Shown: positions 55,576-63,775 of the stretch, piece by piece
Layout of the letters: each line of letters starts with the position of its first letter
Position numbering within the stretch: the first letter of the stretch is position 1
NCBI RefSeq assembly: GCF_014385165.1
Contig: NZ_JACRTF010000001.1
Coordinates: 2,604,001-2,668,000, forward strand
Reading direction: 5' to 3'
DNA length: 64,000 nt
Source of the DNA: Jilunia laotingensis
GTDB lineage: Bacteria > Bacteroidota > Bacteroidia > Bacteroidales > Bacteroidaceae
Translations under genes and position numbers: made by a program
The notes under the pieces: model-generated
Told to the model about the DNA's origin: nothing
The model's input: the letters and a program-made list of their open reading frames with translations, nothing else
Database searches by the model: none

Positions 55576-56636
55576 GCTACACTGTCTATTTGATTACGAA
55601 ACTCATCAATGGATATATCTAGAAGGTGAGCAGCTTCTGTTAAGGACAATACTCCCATACCAATAGCATTGAAAATCATTTTGGCAAACAACGTTGGTTC
55701 TTCTTTACTGGGAAAGACTTTTTTCTCTCCAAGTTTGAATTTTGTTTGATAGGAAATCATCATTTTTTTAAAGACAAAATCTTTTAATATACCTACGCTG
55801 TATGCACGATATATGATTGCTTTAATTGATATTCCCCATTTTTCTTTTAATAAATATAGTTCTTGAGTATAGAAATGAAATTTTCCTGCACTCATTTCTT
55901 TTAAAACCAAGTTGTACGGATATAGAACTGCTGATGCAAAAGCTGTGCAAAGTTTCTCTTCTTCTTTTTCAGAGATTTCTTTTCCAAATCTTAAAACAGA
56001 ATGCGCAAATTCGTGGAGAGCAGACATTCGCCTACGTACTTGATCCTCGTTAGGGGCTATTTTTCGTAAAACAATAATTTCATAGTTTAATATTCGTGTG
56101 TGAAAGCCATCAAAACCGTCAGGAGCCTCTATTTCAATTATCCAATATCCATGATCTTCTAACATTGTTATTACATCATTTATAGGATCATTTCCTAATT
56201 CCCATTGAAGTCGGAAACTCATAGCAGCTTCTTCAACATTTGAGCTTGTCACTTCTCCAAAATTAAACTGAGCAACTTCATTTTTATTTCCCAATAGATT
56301 GAATATGCGAAGCCTTCTTGCAATAGCCTCTTTGGCTTTCTCTTCAATAGAACAGCTCTGAGTTTTATTTATCTTAGTAGAGAACTTTCTAAATCTAACA
56401 TTATCTAATGTAAGATTTTCAAGTGGTTCATAGAAGAAAAAATCGACTGATACATTTAAAATATTAGCTAAGGCTATTAATATGCTACTATCAGGTTTCA
56501 TTATCCCTTGCTCATATTTGTTTAGAGATTGCTTGGTGATTACATTACCAAGTTTATCTGCCAGAGCTTGTAATGATAAGCCAGCCATTTTCCGGGCGGA
56601 AGTAAGTCTTTTACCAAAAATATTATCTGTATTCAT
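55572..56636 (-). CDS. XRE HTH plus ImmA/IrrE-type metallopeptidase
   Basis: 354 residues. Residues about 8-65 are an XRE helix-turn-helix (GLSLQALADKLGNVITKQSLNKYEQGIMKPDSSILIALANIL). Residues about 180-280 are a COG2856-type zinc peptidase domain with HExxH (SALHEFAHSVL) and a following acidic segment (EEEKLCTAFASAVLYP). Such proteins act as repressor-proteases and often as antitoxins. It is coupled to the PIN-like gene. A perfect inverted repeat overlaps its promoter, suggesting autoregulation. Confidence 0.82.
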   Translation of the reverse strand: MNTDNIFGKRLTSARKMAGLSLQALADKLGNVITKQSLNKYEQGIMKPDSSILIALANILNVSVDFFFYEPLENLTLDNVRFRKFSTKINKTQSCSIEEKAKEAIARRLRIFNLLGNKNEVAQFNFGEVTSSNVEEAAMSFRLQWELGNDPINDVITMLEDHGYWIIEIEAPDGFDGFHTRILNYEIIVLRKIAPNEDQVRRRMSALHEFAHSVLRFGKEISEKEEEKLCTAFASAVLYPYNLVLKEMSAGKFHFYTQELYLLKEKWGISIKAIIYRAYSVGILKDFVFKKMMISYQTKFKLGEKKVFPSKEEPTLFAKMIFNAIGMGVLSLTEAAHLLDISIDEFRNQIDSVA

Positions 56637-57014
56637 ACACTTTATAAGAACTTTATGGTGACAAATTTACTAAATAAAATTGATTTGTCAACAAAAATAT
56701 GACTTTTTTCAACTGACTTGCTTTTTTTCCATTGTACAATGTGTTTTTAAGGTTGGGATAGTATATAAAGTCGATATTTTGCCAGCTATCGTACTTTGTA
56801 ATTTTTGTATCATCTTGGATTTGTGATAACTCCCTTTTGATTGTATTAAAATTAAAAAGAAATTTGCTTTCTATTTTTCTGATATGCAAATACAAATTTA
56901 CTCGGCTATTTTTCGCATGGGGATATTGTTTCCTTTATCAGACAGACAAGCGGTTTATAATACTTAACTTCATTAGGTAACGGTTTATATAGTTTCGTAG
57001 TTTTTCATATTCAA
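56637..57014. other. 378-bp gap with the TA promoter
   Basis: Holds the regulatory inverted repeat at 56659-56690. An 80-codon minus-strand frame (56653-56895) overlaps the promoter and looks spurious. No other gene is seen. Confidence 0.5.
56659..56690 (-). promoter_or_regulatory. Inverted-repeat operator over the TA-module promoter
   Basis: Perfect arms TGACAAAT (56659-56666) and ATTTGTCA (56683-56690). On the minus strand the -7 box TAAATTTG (56662-56669) overlaps the proximal arm, and the GTTG that would serve as -33 overlaps the distal arm. Binding by the HTH protein encoded just downstream would block the promoter. A similar pair, GTTGACAA/TTGTCAAC, lies at 55054-55089 beyond the toxin gene. 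Confidence 0.6.
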
Positions 57015-57935
57015 TCATCGTTTTATTCCTTTCTTCTTTTTTTTCTTGCGTTTCTGTATCTGTGATTCTTCTGACACTCTTGCTTCGTAATTATTACTAT
57101 CTCTCAATGAGAAAACAGACAAAAGAGAATCATATAAATTGTTATATTGTTGATTGTAAGCATATTTGTTATCCTGTTTGCTATCAAGATTGCAAGAAAT
57201 ATTGTTTTCTTTCTCACCGGATTGAAATACTTCTTTCTTCTTTTCACCAGTAAAGTCTTGATTTTGTAATTCAAGTTGTTCGGAAATAGAACCGTTCTTC
57301 ATCGTATTGTGGTAACCGAATGATTCCGATTGTTGACGGTCGTAGCCAAAGAGTTTATCAAAACCTTGTTCCGCTTGTTGGAATAGGTTTACACGGTTAA
57401 AACCACCCTTGACTACCCCAGTTTTAGTATCCTTATGATTCGTAAGCGGTGATAGCTTCTTTTTATTGGTTTCATCTTTCCGGCTCACTATCAAATGACA
57501 GTGCATATTCAGTTCGTTATCAGAACGGTTGCGGTCAAAATGAATCTTCCCGTAAAACTTAATATCGGTTTCAGATAGTCCTTTATTGAAGTTCTTAGCA
57601 TATTCAGGTATAAACACTTCACGAATATAACGTTTCATGGCTTCGGCTTTCTCTTGCTCGGTATTACCCATTGCCCGAAGTTCGTTTTCCGATGGGCTGA
57701 TATGGATAGCGAAAAACTTAGCATCAGTTTTCAGGAGTTGTCCGATATTGGTATCTATATCTTTTATGACCTTTGATTTATAGATGTTATCCTCCGTTAG
57801 ATTGAAAAATCCATCAATATAGATTCCTTTCTCCATCCGTTCTAAATCTTCATGCTCTAAATAATTAGTTAGCTGTTGGCAACTCCCAGCATTATTATAT
57901 GTTCCGTTTGAAGGCGGGGCAAAGTCTATGTGCAT
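57015..57935 (-). CDS. Mobilisation relaxase (BtgB/DUF5712-like)
   Basis: 306 residues of the DUF5712-type relaxase family of Bacteroides mobilisable elements. Histidine-containing motifs are visible in GKIHFDRNRSDNELNMHCHLIVSRKD (HxH of the metal site) with Tyr residues near the N-terminus (NGTYNNAGSCQQLTNYLE) as candidates for strand transfer. The C-terminal tail is low-complexity and Lys-rich. It nicks oriT and pilots the strand. Four bases after the BfmA/BtgA gene, in one operon. Confidence 0.82.
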   Translation of the reverse strand: MHIDFAPPSNGTYNNAGSCQQLTNYLEHEDLERMEKGIYIDGFFNLTEDNIYKSKVIKDIDTNIGQLLKTDAKFFAIHISPSENELRAMGNTEQEKAEAMKRYIREVFIPEYAKNFNKGLSETDIKFYGKIHFDRNRSDNELNMHCHLIVSRKDETNKKKLSPLTNHKDTKTGVVKGGFNRVNLFQQAEQGFDKLFGYDRQQSESFGYHNTMKNGSISEQLELQNQDFTGEKKKEVFQSGEKENNISCNLDSKQDNKYAYNQQYNNLYDSLLSVFSLRDSNNYEARVSEESQIQKRKKKKKKGIKR

Positions 57936-57939
57936 AATC

Positions 57940-58524
57940 TTATGTGTTTATCAAATTGTTGATTTCGGCTTTCAGATTCTCTTTCCTTTTACTATCCATC
58001 ACACCGCAAGCAGAAAGTTCCGAATTGAGTTGTATCAGTTGAAGTAACTTCTTATAATCCCGTTGATGTATCTGATAGAGGGCATTAATCTGCTTGGATT
58101 GGTTGTTTATCACATCGGCATGATTACAGAACTGCTCACTTAACTTTTTAAGCACGGATATTTGTCTTTCCTGACTGGCTTCCAGTTGAGAGAGGATCAG
58201 AGTTTCCAAAGTTTTGCCGATAGCATCAAAGCGCAAAGCTATAGAATTTGTTGCTCGTATCATAGGATTCAGTTGTTCTTCCTCGTAGTGGCGAATGAAG
58301 CGGATAATATCATCCTGTCTCTTATTTATTTTCGCCAGTTCTGATTTTACGGATTCAGGTGCTTCGGATGGGTTGATATGCGCCTTGTCTATATACCCGA
58401 ACGCCAACTTTACAACTTCACTCTTTTTCAGTGAATAGCGTTTGCATATCTTCTCTACCAAAGCTGCCGTTTCCTTGTCTATGGAAATGGTAGTGAATAT
58501 CGTTTTTCGACTGCTATTTGGCAT
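57940..58524 (-). CDS. BfmA/BtgA-family mobilisation accessory protein
   Basis: 194 residues. The N-terminus (about 1-50: FTTISIDKETAALVEKICKRYSLKKSEVVKLAF) has a ribbon-helix-helix-like DNA-binding look. The rest is long helices and coiled coil (about 60-190: ELAKINKRQDDIIRFIRHYEEEQL and following). This is the layout of BfmA/BtgA proteins, which bind oriT and help the relaxase. It sits directly between the candidate oriT and the relaxase gene. Confidence 0.85.
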   Translation of the reverse strand: MPNSSRKTIFTTISIDKETAALVEKICKRYSLKKSEVVKLAFGYIDKAHINPSEAPESVKSELAKINKRQDDIIRFIRHYEEEQLNPMIRATNSIALRFDAIGKTLETLILSQLEASQERQISVLKKLSEQFCNHADVINNQSKQINALYQIHQRDYKKLLQLIQLNSELSACGVMDSKRKENLKAEINNLINT

Positions 58525-58570
58525 GGTAATTACTTTTTTATAGAAATATGAATAGATAAATTCTTGATAA

Positions 58571-58748
58571 TAAGCATTACAAAGAAAATGCTTATTACAG
58601 GTGTCATTACAGCGTGTTCTTGTAACACGCTAAAGCCGAAGGCTTTGCCCCGCAGGGCAAGAGGGAAGAACAGGACTTGTCCAGTTCCCTCTTGCTCAAT
58701 TTAGCGAAACGAGCGAAGCCGGAAGGCGTAGCTGTTTCTGCTAAATTG
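58571..58748. other. Candidate origin of transfer (oriT)
   Basis: A gene-free, locally GC-rich stretch just upstream of the mobilisation operon with nested inverted repeats: AGCGTGTT/AACACGCT (58611-58631), AAAGCC/GGCTTT (58632-58646), CAAGAGGGAA/TTCCCTCTTG (58658-58694) with an inner GGAC/GTCC, and CAATTTAGC/GCTAAATTG (58697-58748) with inner GAAAC/GTTTC. Dense palindromes next to relaxase genes are typical of oriT. The nick site is not identified. Confidence 0.65.
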
Positions 58749-58808
58749 GGGTGATAGTACAAGGAAGGAGCAGTAATACTTCATTCCTAAATTTGCTACC
58801 TTTTGCTT

Positions 58809-59141
58809 TCACGGCTGATTCTCTAATTGATTAGCTTTTTCAAACTGTTTGTAGGTTTGAGAATCGGCACGTTCACGAACGAAAGACCGGATATCACTAG
58901 CACGATAATAAGTTTTCTTTCCAATGGTAAAGAAAGGTAGTAGCCCGCTTACCCTATAGCGTTGAAGAGTTCGGAAAGATACTTTCAGAAGAAAGGCTAA
59001 ATCCTGATTATCGAGTATCTTTTCATTATCATCTAATACTTTATCGGTATTGATTAGGGATTTTAAGTCTTTCCCTATTTCAGTGAGTTTCTTGGATAGC
59101 TTCTCCATCCATTTCTCAAAGTTTTCGTTGTCTATATACAT
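58809..59141 (-). CDS. Excisionase-like HTH protein
   Basis: 110 residues. C-terminal MerR/Xis-type helix-turn-helix: LDNQDLAFLLKVSFRTLQRYRVSGLLPFFTIGKKTYYRASDIRSFVRER. Proteins like this direct excision or regulate transfer of Bacteroides elements. It precedes the mobilisation operon. It is paralogous in style to the HTH proteins at 63100 and 63776. Confidence 0.82.
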   Translation of the reverse strand: MYIDNENFEKWMEKLSKKLTEIGKDLKSLINTDKVLDDNEKILDNQDLAFLLKVSFRTLQRYRVSGLLPFFTIGKKTYYRASDIRSFVRERADSQTYKQFEKANQLENQP

Positions 59142-59296
59142 TTTGCTTCATTTTTTGGTGATACATTATGAATGTCAATCGATTGATGATGCAAAAATCG
59201 GCAGAATGGAGAATCAGAAAAAGAGGAGTAGTTACCTACTCCCCTGAAAATAAAATTCAAATAGTTGTAAATGAGAGAATTATAAAACCATTTTAC

Positions 59297-59677
59297 TTAA
59301 TGTTTATTAGATCGTTTACGGGCTTCTTTGTTAATTGCATTCTTTAAAGCATCTAATGTTTTGGTCAGATTGAATGGTTTACGCATAAAAATAGCATCCA
59401 GTTTATCGTATATACTTCCAAATTTTAAATTGAAAAGGACTTCAAAACCGTGAGCTAAACGAATTAATGGGACGGGCTTTCCGTCTTTTCCGACTACTTC
59501 GCCTAAAAAAGATAACCCTATTACTATTTCAGCAATACCAATAATCCCCAAGTCCTTTGACTTAGGGATTACGTATAGATCTGATTCGGATGTTGGTGAG
59601 ATAGGTGAAACAAATGATTCAGGATGCTTAATTTTTAGACTTAATAGTTCCAATTCTACATTGATAATAGCTAGCAC
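59297..59677 (-). CDS. RteC-like C-terminal domain protein
   Basis: 126 residues. The segment GIIGIAEIVIGLSFLGEVVGKDGKPVPLIRLAHGFEVLFNLKFGSIYDKLDAIFMRKPFNLTKTLDALKNAI resembles the C-terminal part of RteC, the regulator of CTnDOT-type excision. RteC is about twice as long, so this is a short version or a distinct relative. It lies 19 bp after the 77-residue gene, with which it is probably cotranscribed. Confidence 0.55.
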   Translation of the reverse strand: MLAIINVELELLSLKIKHPESFVSPISPTSESDLYVIPKSKDLGIIGIAEIVIGLSFLGEVVGKDGKPVPLIRLAHGFEVLFNLKFGSIYDKLDAIFMRKPFNLTKTLDALKNAINKEARKRSNKH

Positions 59678-59696
59678 TTTATGCAGATAAGAATTT

Positions 59697-59930
59697 TTAA
59701 GCGCATTTTTCCCCCTGCTCGCACTGATATAGCTCTTTTAAGGGTGCTATCTCAATACGAGTGAGATTCAGCATCCGAAAGATGTTGGAGTTATCTTTTG
59801 AATTGCCAATTGTTGCTATGCACCTGATAAATTCGTCATAAGCGTCTTGCATTTCTGTGTCAGTTACTTTTTGTGAGGAATCAGTCAATAAGATGATAAT
59901 CCTCGTTTTTGATAAATCATTCATAAGCAT
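59697..59930 (-). CDS. Small hypothetical protein
   Basis: 77 residues (MLMNDLSKTRIIILLTDSSQKV ...), acidic, no signal peptide or recognised motif apart from Cys residues near the end. A second Met at codon 3 is an alternative start. Its operonic position before the RteC-like gene and clear coding-like composition support it being real. Confidence 0.5.
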   Translation of the reverse strand: MLMNDLSKTRIIILLTDSSQKVTDTEMQDAYDEFIRCIATIGNSKDNSNIFRMLNLTRIEIAPLKELYQCEQGEKCA

Positions 59931-60007
59931 GAAGTGTTTAATAATTAATGAGTATTAATAATCAGACTAAAGTCTGTTACATGTTGCTGAATGATTTCTG
60001 TATATCT

Positions 60008-60532
60008 TTAAAACATGAATCCAATCTTTATTGAAATAGCATTATGGCTTAGCTTCTCAGCAAACTCGGCTGTAAACAATGATTGCTTTTGCGTTTTCAG
60101 TCGTTCAAATTTCTGGGGTTCATATCCTAAAGTCAAGAATAACTTCTTACTTTTACAAATAGAATATTCTACCCCAGCAGACGGATTCAGATAAAAACCT
60201 CCATTAGTATTTTTATTCGGTGCAAAACTATATCCAACGCCACATTCTATATAAGGAGTGAACTTTCTAGGTTTTATGATTAAAAATTTTGCATCGGCAA
60301 ATAACGGGATCAGAACTTTCTCATAAATAGATAATCCAGTCCCGACACCGACAGAGAACCGTTTGTTGATGGCATAATAACCCAGAACCTGTAATGAAAA
60401 AGGAGTAGCTGCTGGCTCGCTCATGTCAATACCTGTTCCTACACTTGTTGCAAAAGTGAAGTGTTCTTTCTTTTGGGCTGTCGCCATCGCAACAGTACAG
60501 CTTGCTATAATTAGTAGAATAATCTTTTTCAT
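60008..60532 (-). CDS. Small outer-membrane beta-barrel protein
   Basis: 174 residues. Signal peptide (MKKIILLIIASCTVAMATAQ). The mature part is a run of beta-strands (FTFATSVGTGIDM, RFSVGVGTGLSIYE, FTPYIECGVGYSFA, LFLTLGYEPQKFE) ending in Phe (IKIGFMF). Its start overlaps the stop of the DUF2271 gene (ATGA at 60529-60532), so its translation may depend on ribosomes reaching that stop, which a premature stop codon upstream now disturbs. Porin or assembly role unknown. Confidence 0.75.
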   Translation of the reverse strand: MKKIILLIIASCTVAMATAQKKEHFTFATSVGTGIDMSEPAATPFSLQVLGYYAINKRFSVGVGTGLSIYEKVLIPLFADAKFLIIKPRKFTPYIECGVGYSFAPNKNTNGGFYLNPSAGVEYSICKSKKLFLTLGYEPQKFERLKTQKQSLFTAEFAEKLSHNAISIKIGFMF

Positions 60533-61251
60533 TGGATCGTTACAGTTATGCGTTTTACAATGTGTAAAGCTGTTGTAAGCCCGGATGTATCTTCATTAAT
60601 CTCTCCCGAACTTCCATCTGGACTACTATGCCCGATCAAATTTGCTTCAAATGATTTTTCTCCTGATAATAAATCGACATTGGCAGTATATACAATCGCT
60701 GGTTGTCCACTTCCTTCTTTACCACCAGAATAGTTGGTTTCTCCTTCTTTTGCTAATTTGGGAAAGGCTTCATTGAAATCGGTAGAGTGATTGATTTCTA
60801 TTTTTACCACAAATTTCTTTAGTGCTGTTGTCGGACTTAATTTGATATCAAAACTTCCATGTGGGGTTGCCCCTGATATGCCATCTGTTAATGGTTCTTT
60901 CTTTGTGGGCAAATAAAGTCCATCATCGTATTTTATTCCACGTGAATAACACCAATGAGGTAGAGCTTCTTTTCGTCGGTTTCCTCCCGATGCTTGCCAA
61001 GATTAAGTGGCGATCTTATGAGTTACATAGACCGTTGAAAGATAATTCCCTTGTGTATCTTCCAACCAGACAGCAATTTGAGGTGGGTTCTTTTTGTTGA
61101 TACCTAAGAACAAAGGAAAGTCATGCAGCCATTGTTCACCCTGTTCGATACATACCTTTACATCTCCTTTCTCATACTCAATCAATTCCTGTTGGCAGGA
61201 ACAAAGGCTGACAAGCCATAAATAAATCAATGTCAATCCCATTTTATTCAT
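60529..61251 (-). pseudogene. DUF2271 lipoprotein gene with an in-frame stop
   Basis: A 241-codon frame is interrupted only by TAA at 61003-61005. Before it: lipoprotein leader (WLVSLCSC) and PPQIAVWLEDTQGNYLSTVYVTHKIAT. After it, in the same frame: SWQASGGNRRKEALPHWCYSRG ... TDGISGATPHGSFDIKL ... GKEGSGQPAIVYTANVD ... ALHIVKRITVTIQ. These halves make a normal DUF2271 periplasmic protein. The stop would be CAA (Gln) in an intact gene (KIATQSW). The promoter has a TetR-type motif. A sequencing error is the main alternative. Confidence 0.8.
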
Positions 61252-61278
61252 ATTAGTTTTATTAAATTGTTATTTTAT

Positions 61279-61310
61279 CATTGTTACTAACCGGGAACAT
61301 AGTAAGCAAA
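61279..61310 (-). promoter_or_regulatory. Promoter of the DUF2271 operon with TetR operator
   Basis: On the minus strand: TTTG (61307-61310), 20-bp spacer, TAACAATG (61279-61286). The 16-mer TTACTAACCGGGAACA (61284-61299, plus strand) lies in the spacer and matches 14 of 16 bases of a site before the TetR gene. It also forms TTACTA-N10-TAGTAA. Confidence 0.6.
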
Positions 61311-61316
61311 AAAATA

Positions 61317-62273
61317 TTAGACTAGTGATGTTTCAATCTTTTTACGGGGAGAATAAGGGATTTGCTTTGCATAACCAATTCTCATTATTAATGTTGGGTG
61401 TTCCTTATTGACAGGTAATTTCTCTCGTAAGTCAAAAGCTAATGCCGCAACTTCGCACGGCTGATTCAAAAAAGCATAAGAAATCCCGATCTCAGTTACT
61501 TTTAACAGAAAGCGTTGGAGTGTTCGCCCCAAGTTAATCCACTCTTCGATTATATCTCGTTGCGTGGTGCATACAACAAAATGCGAGGAAGAATCTATTT
61601 TCTTTCTATCCGATTTGTTCTGCGCATTAGGTTTTAAGAATAAGCTAACTATGGGACGTGCTAATATTCTAGGAAGTGGTGGATTTCCGAAAACCAAATA
61701 ACTTAGCCCGTTATGTGTAGCCTCAACTTGTTTTTTATTAAACCTCATCCACGAAAGCAATTCATTCTTGAAAGCAATATCAGCCATTTGAATTTCATTC
61801 CCTTTTATTATGTATTGGGTTATTGTATTTGCAAATGGCGTATTTATTTCAGTAAAGTAGAATTGAATACCATTTTCTTTTGGAATGGATTGAAGTTGTT
61901 GCAGAATTCCATCTGATATTTTATTGCCATTATAGATATTGCGGTTTGTCTGTCGTTTCTCAATTTGATGGAATAGGGAATCTTCAATTGTGAGATCATT
62001 TTTCGTTAATTCAAGAATAATCGCTTCTATACTGCATTCTATTATATGGGTAGTGTAACCGAAATAGCTGGCAGCGATGCATAAGTTTTCAACAGCACAG
62101 CCTAAGCTAATAAATAACTCACGATTGTTTCTATCAACGACAGGTAACGCTACATCTAAGTTGGGGAGAACCGTAATAGTACTGTCCGTAATATGAAACT
62201 TCCAAGGCTGTGTGTTATGTCCCGAAGGAGCTTTGGAAGCATAACTAGCTATTTGTATGAAATCAGTTTTCAT
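61317..62273 (-). CDS. Nitroreductase-family protein (Acg-like)
   Basis: 318 residues. The segment YASKAPSGHNTQPWKFHI is the FMN-binding start of nitroreductases, and the length is that of the longer Acg-type FMN proteins, which have two half-domains. Its 5' end overlaps the TetR gene by 11 bp, so the two are coupled and the gene lies under the TetR-type operator. It may reduce nitro compounds or quinones; substrate unknown. Confidence 0.8.
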   Translation of the reverse strand: MKTDFIQIASYASKAPSGHNTQPWKFHITDSTITVLPNLDVALPVVDRNNRELFISLGCAVENLCIAASYFGYTTHIIECSIEAIILELTKNDLTIEDSLFHQIEKRQTNRNIYNGNKISDGILQQLQSIPKENGIQFYFTEINTPFANTITQYIIKGNEIQMADIAFKNELLSWMRFNKKQVEATHNGLSYLVFGNPPLPRILARPIVSLFLKPNAQNKSDRKKIDSSSHFVVCTTQRDIIEEWINLGRTLQRFLLKVTEIGISYAFLNQPCEVAALAFDLREKLPVNKEHPTLIMRIGYAKQIPYSPRKKIETSLV

Positions 62274-62886
62274 CTTGAAATACCTTATTTATTAAAACTT
62301 CAATTCCTTCGTTTATCTGTTCCCATCCTGAATTCTCATTCAGAGGAATGCCATTGTAAACCGGACAAAAATCTTCCAGCATTACCAAATAAGTAATTGA
62401 TGCTGTCAGCATAGAAGCTATTGCTGCAATTTCCTTTTGGGGATGTCCTGTTAGTTCGCTTACTTTCTTTACAAGGTCTATTCCTACTTTTTCCCGTTGC
62501 TCTCTTAGCTTTACAATCATATCATTATTACAAGATAATTCCCAGCGATAAAGCCTTTTCAAAGTAGGATTATTCCTTAATTGCTCAATCTGTCCTTGAA
62601 ACATACTTTTCACGAATGCAGGTAGTTTTTTACGGCTGGGATATTCAAGAGGGAAATTGATCCAAAAATCATGTTGCCGTATGTAAGCAGCCATAAGTCC
62701 CTCTACCGAACCAAAATAACGGTATATCAATATCTTTGAAACACCTGATTGGGTAGCTATAGCGTTAATGCCGATTTTCTCGAAGCCATCTTCGGCAATC
62801 ATTTTACCGATAGTATCTAGCAACCGCTTTTCGGTAGCTTCCCGATCTCTTTCTCCTGTTATGCTTTTTCCTTTCATTTTACGCAT
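62263..62886 (-). CDS. TetR-family regulator of the cargo cluster
   Basis: 207 residues; ATG 62877 (MKGKSITGERDREATEKRLLDT) is an alternative start. TetR helix-turn-helix: DGFEKIGINAIATQSGVSKILIYRYFGSVEGLMAAYI. First gene of a coupled pair with the nitroreductase. Two copies of a 16-mer lie over its promoter and a third before the DUF2271 operon, suggesting it represses both units. Confidence 0.88.
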   Translation of the reverse strand: MRKMKGKSITGERDREATEKRLLDTIGKMIAEDGFEKIGINAIATQSGVSKILIYRYFGSVEGLMAAYIRQHDFWINFPLEYPSRKKLPAFVKSMFQGQIEQLRNNPTLKRLYRWELSCNNDMIVKLREQREKVGIDLVKKVSELTGHPQKEIAAIASMLTASITYLVMLEDFCPVYNGIPLNENSGWEQINEGIEVLINKVFQDEN

Positions 62887-62888
62887 GG

Positions 62889-62934
62889 TTACTATTCGGG
62901 AACAAATGTATGTTACTTATCGGAAACATGCAAA
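62889..62934 (-). promoter_or_regulatory. tetR promoter with two candidate operators
   Basis: Minus-strand promoter: TTTG (62931-62934), 20-bp spacer, TACATTTG (62903-62910), a perfect consensus. TTACTTATCGGAAACA (62913-62928) fills the spacer and TTACTATTCGGGAACA (62889-62904) covers the region just after the -7 box, including the transcription start. Both are plus-strand readings, 24 bp apart. Confidence 0.7.
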
Positions 62935-63099
62935 TAATATGCTTGGTAAATTTGCAGTGGTAGAAAGTTTTTTGCTATCAAGCCAATGCTGAACTTACTA
63001 TGCCATCCTTAGACAGTTTAGAAAACGGCTCTTGATTCTTCTTTCATTTGCTGGTGAAATAGAATCAACACGTTTTATAAACCATTTAAAATTAAAAGT

Positions 63100-63414
63100 A
63101 TGGAAGTAGTAACCATCGAAAAAAGAACATTCTTGTATGTCTGCGAGAGGTTCACGGAGTTTGCTAAACGGATAGAGAGTTTGTACAGCACTCATACGCA
63201 GAAAGTCGAAAACTGGCTGGATAGTCAGGAAGTATGCCCGTTGTTAGGCTTTAGTAAGCGAACTTTGCAGTATTATAGAAGTAGCGGAAGATTGGCTTAT
63301 TCTCAAATCGGTAGCAAGATTTATTATAAATCTGCTGATATTGAAAAGATTATTTCAAACTGTGAAATAAAGAATCAATCACCCAAACAAATCACGTCTT
63401 ATGAAAAGAATTAA
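63100..63414 (+). CDS. Excisionase-like HTH protein
   Basis: 104 residues. DNA-binding block WLDSQEVCPLLGFSKRTLQYYRSSGRLAYSQIGSKIYYKSADIEKII. The N-terminal about 45 residues form a helical lead-in (FLYVCERFTEFAKRIESLY). Overlaps the DUF3876 gene by 14 bp. Such HTH-DUF3876-HTH sets accompany integrases in Bacteroides elements. Confidence 0.83.
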   Translation: MEVVTIEKRTFLYVCERFTEFAKRIESLYSTHTQKVENWLDSQEVCPLLGFSKRTLQYYRSSGRLAYSQIGSKIYYKSADIEKIISNCEIKNQSPKQITSYEKN

Positions 63415-63694
63415 AAAAGATTATCCGACCTTCAACCTGTTTTCGATTGTCGGCACATGGGAAAGCGTTAATCTGAATCCTACGGTTATCATTTATCGGA
63501 ACGACAAAGATTATCTTCTCTCCATTATATATGTGTTGGAAACCACCAAACAGGCTTCACCCGCCACATATGAAATACAGAAAGAAGGTAGCCTGTATTT
63601 TATTGCTCCTGCTCCTAAACGGATTTACATAGATTATGATTCAGTGAAAGATGTGCTTAATCTTTCATCACTGGGTGACTATCTGCGAAACTAA
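63401..63694 (+). CDS. DUF3876 family protein
   Basis: 97 residues (MKRIKKDYPTFNLFSIVGTWESVNLNPTVIIYRNDKDYLLSIIYV). It has a small beta-rich fold by appearance. Its consistent company with excisionase-like genes in Bacteroides islands suggests a regulatory role in excision or transfer, which is inference. Coupled to the preceding gene. Confidence 0.75.
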   Translation: MKRIKKDYPTFNLFSIVGTWESVNLNPTVIIYRNDKDYLLSIIYVLETTKQASPATYEIQKEGSLYFIAPAPKRIYIDYDSVKDVLNLSSLGDYLRN

Positions 63695-63775
63695 TTAATC
63701 AATCAGCTAATTATTCAACTGATTAGCCATCCAGCAATCTTGAAATCAATATTTCAATAAAACAATCTTTCAATC

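Noticed and set aside
56653..56895. 80-codon minus-strand frame upstream of the HTH-ImmA gene
   Set aside because: It overlaps the promoter and inverted repeat of the TA-like module and has biased, Lys/Asn/Phe-rich AT-driven composition.
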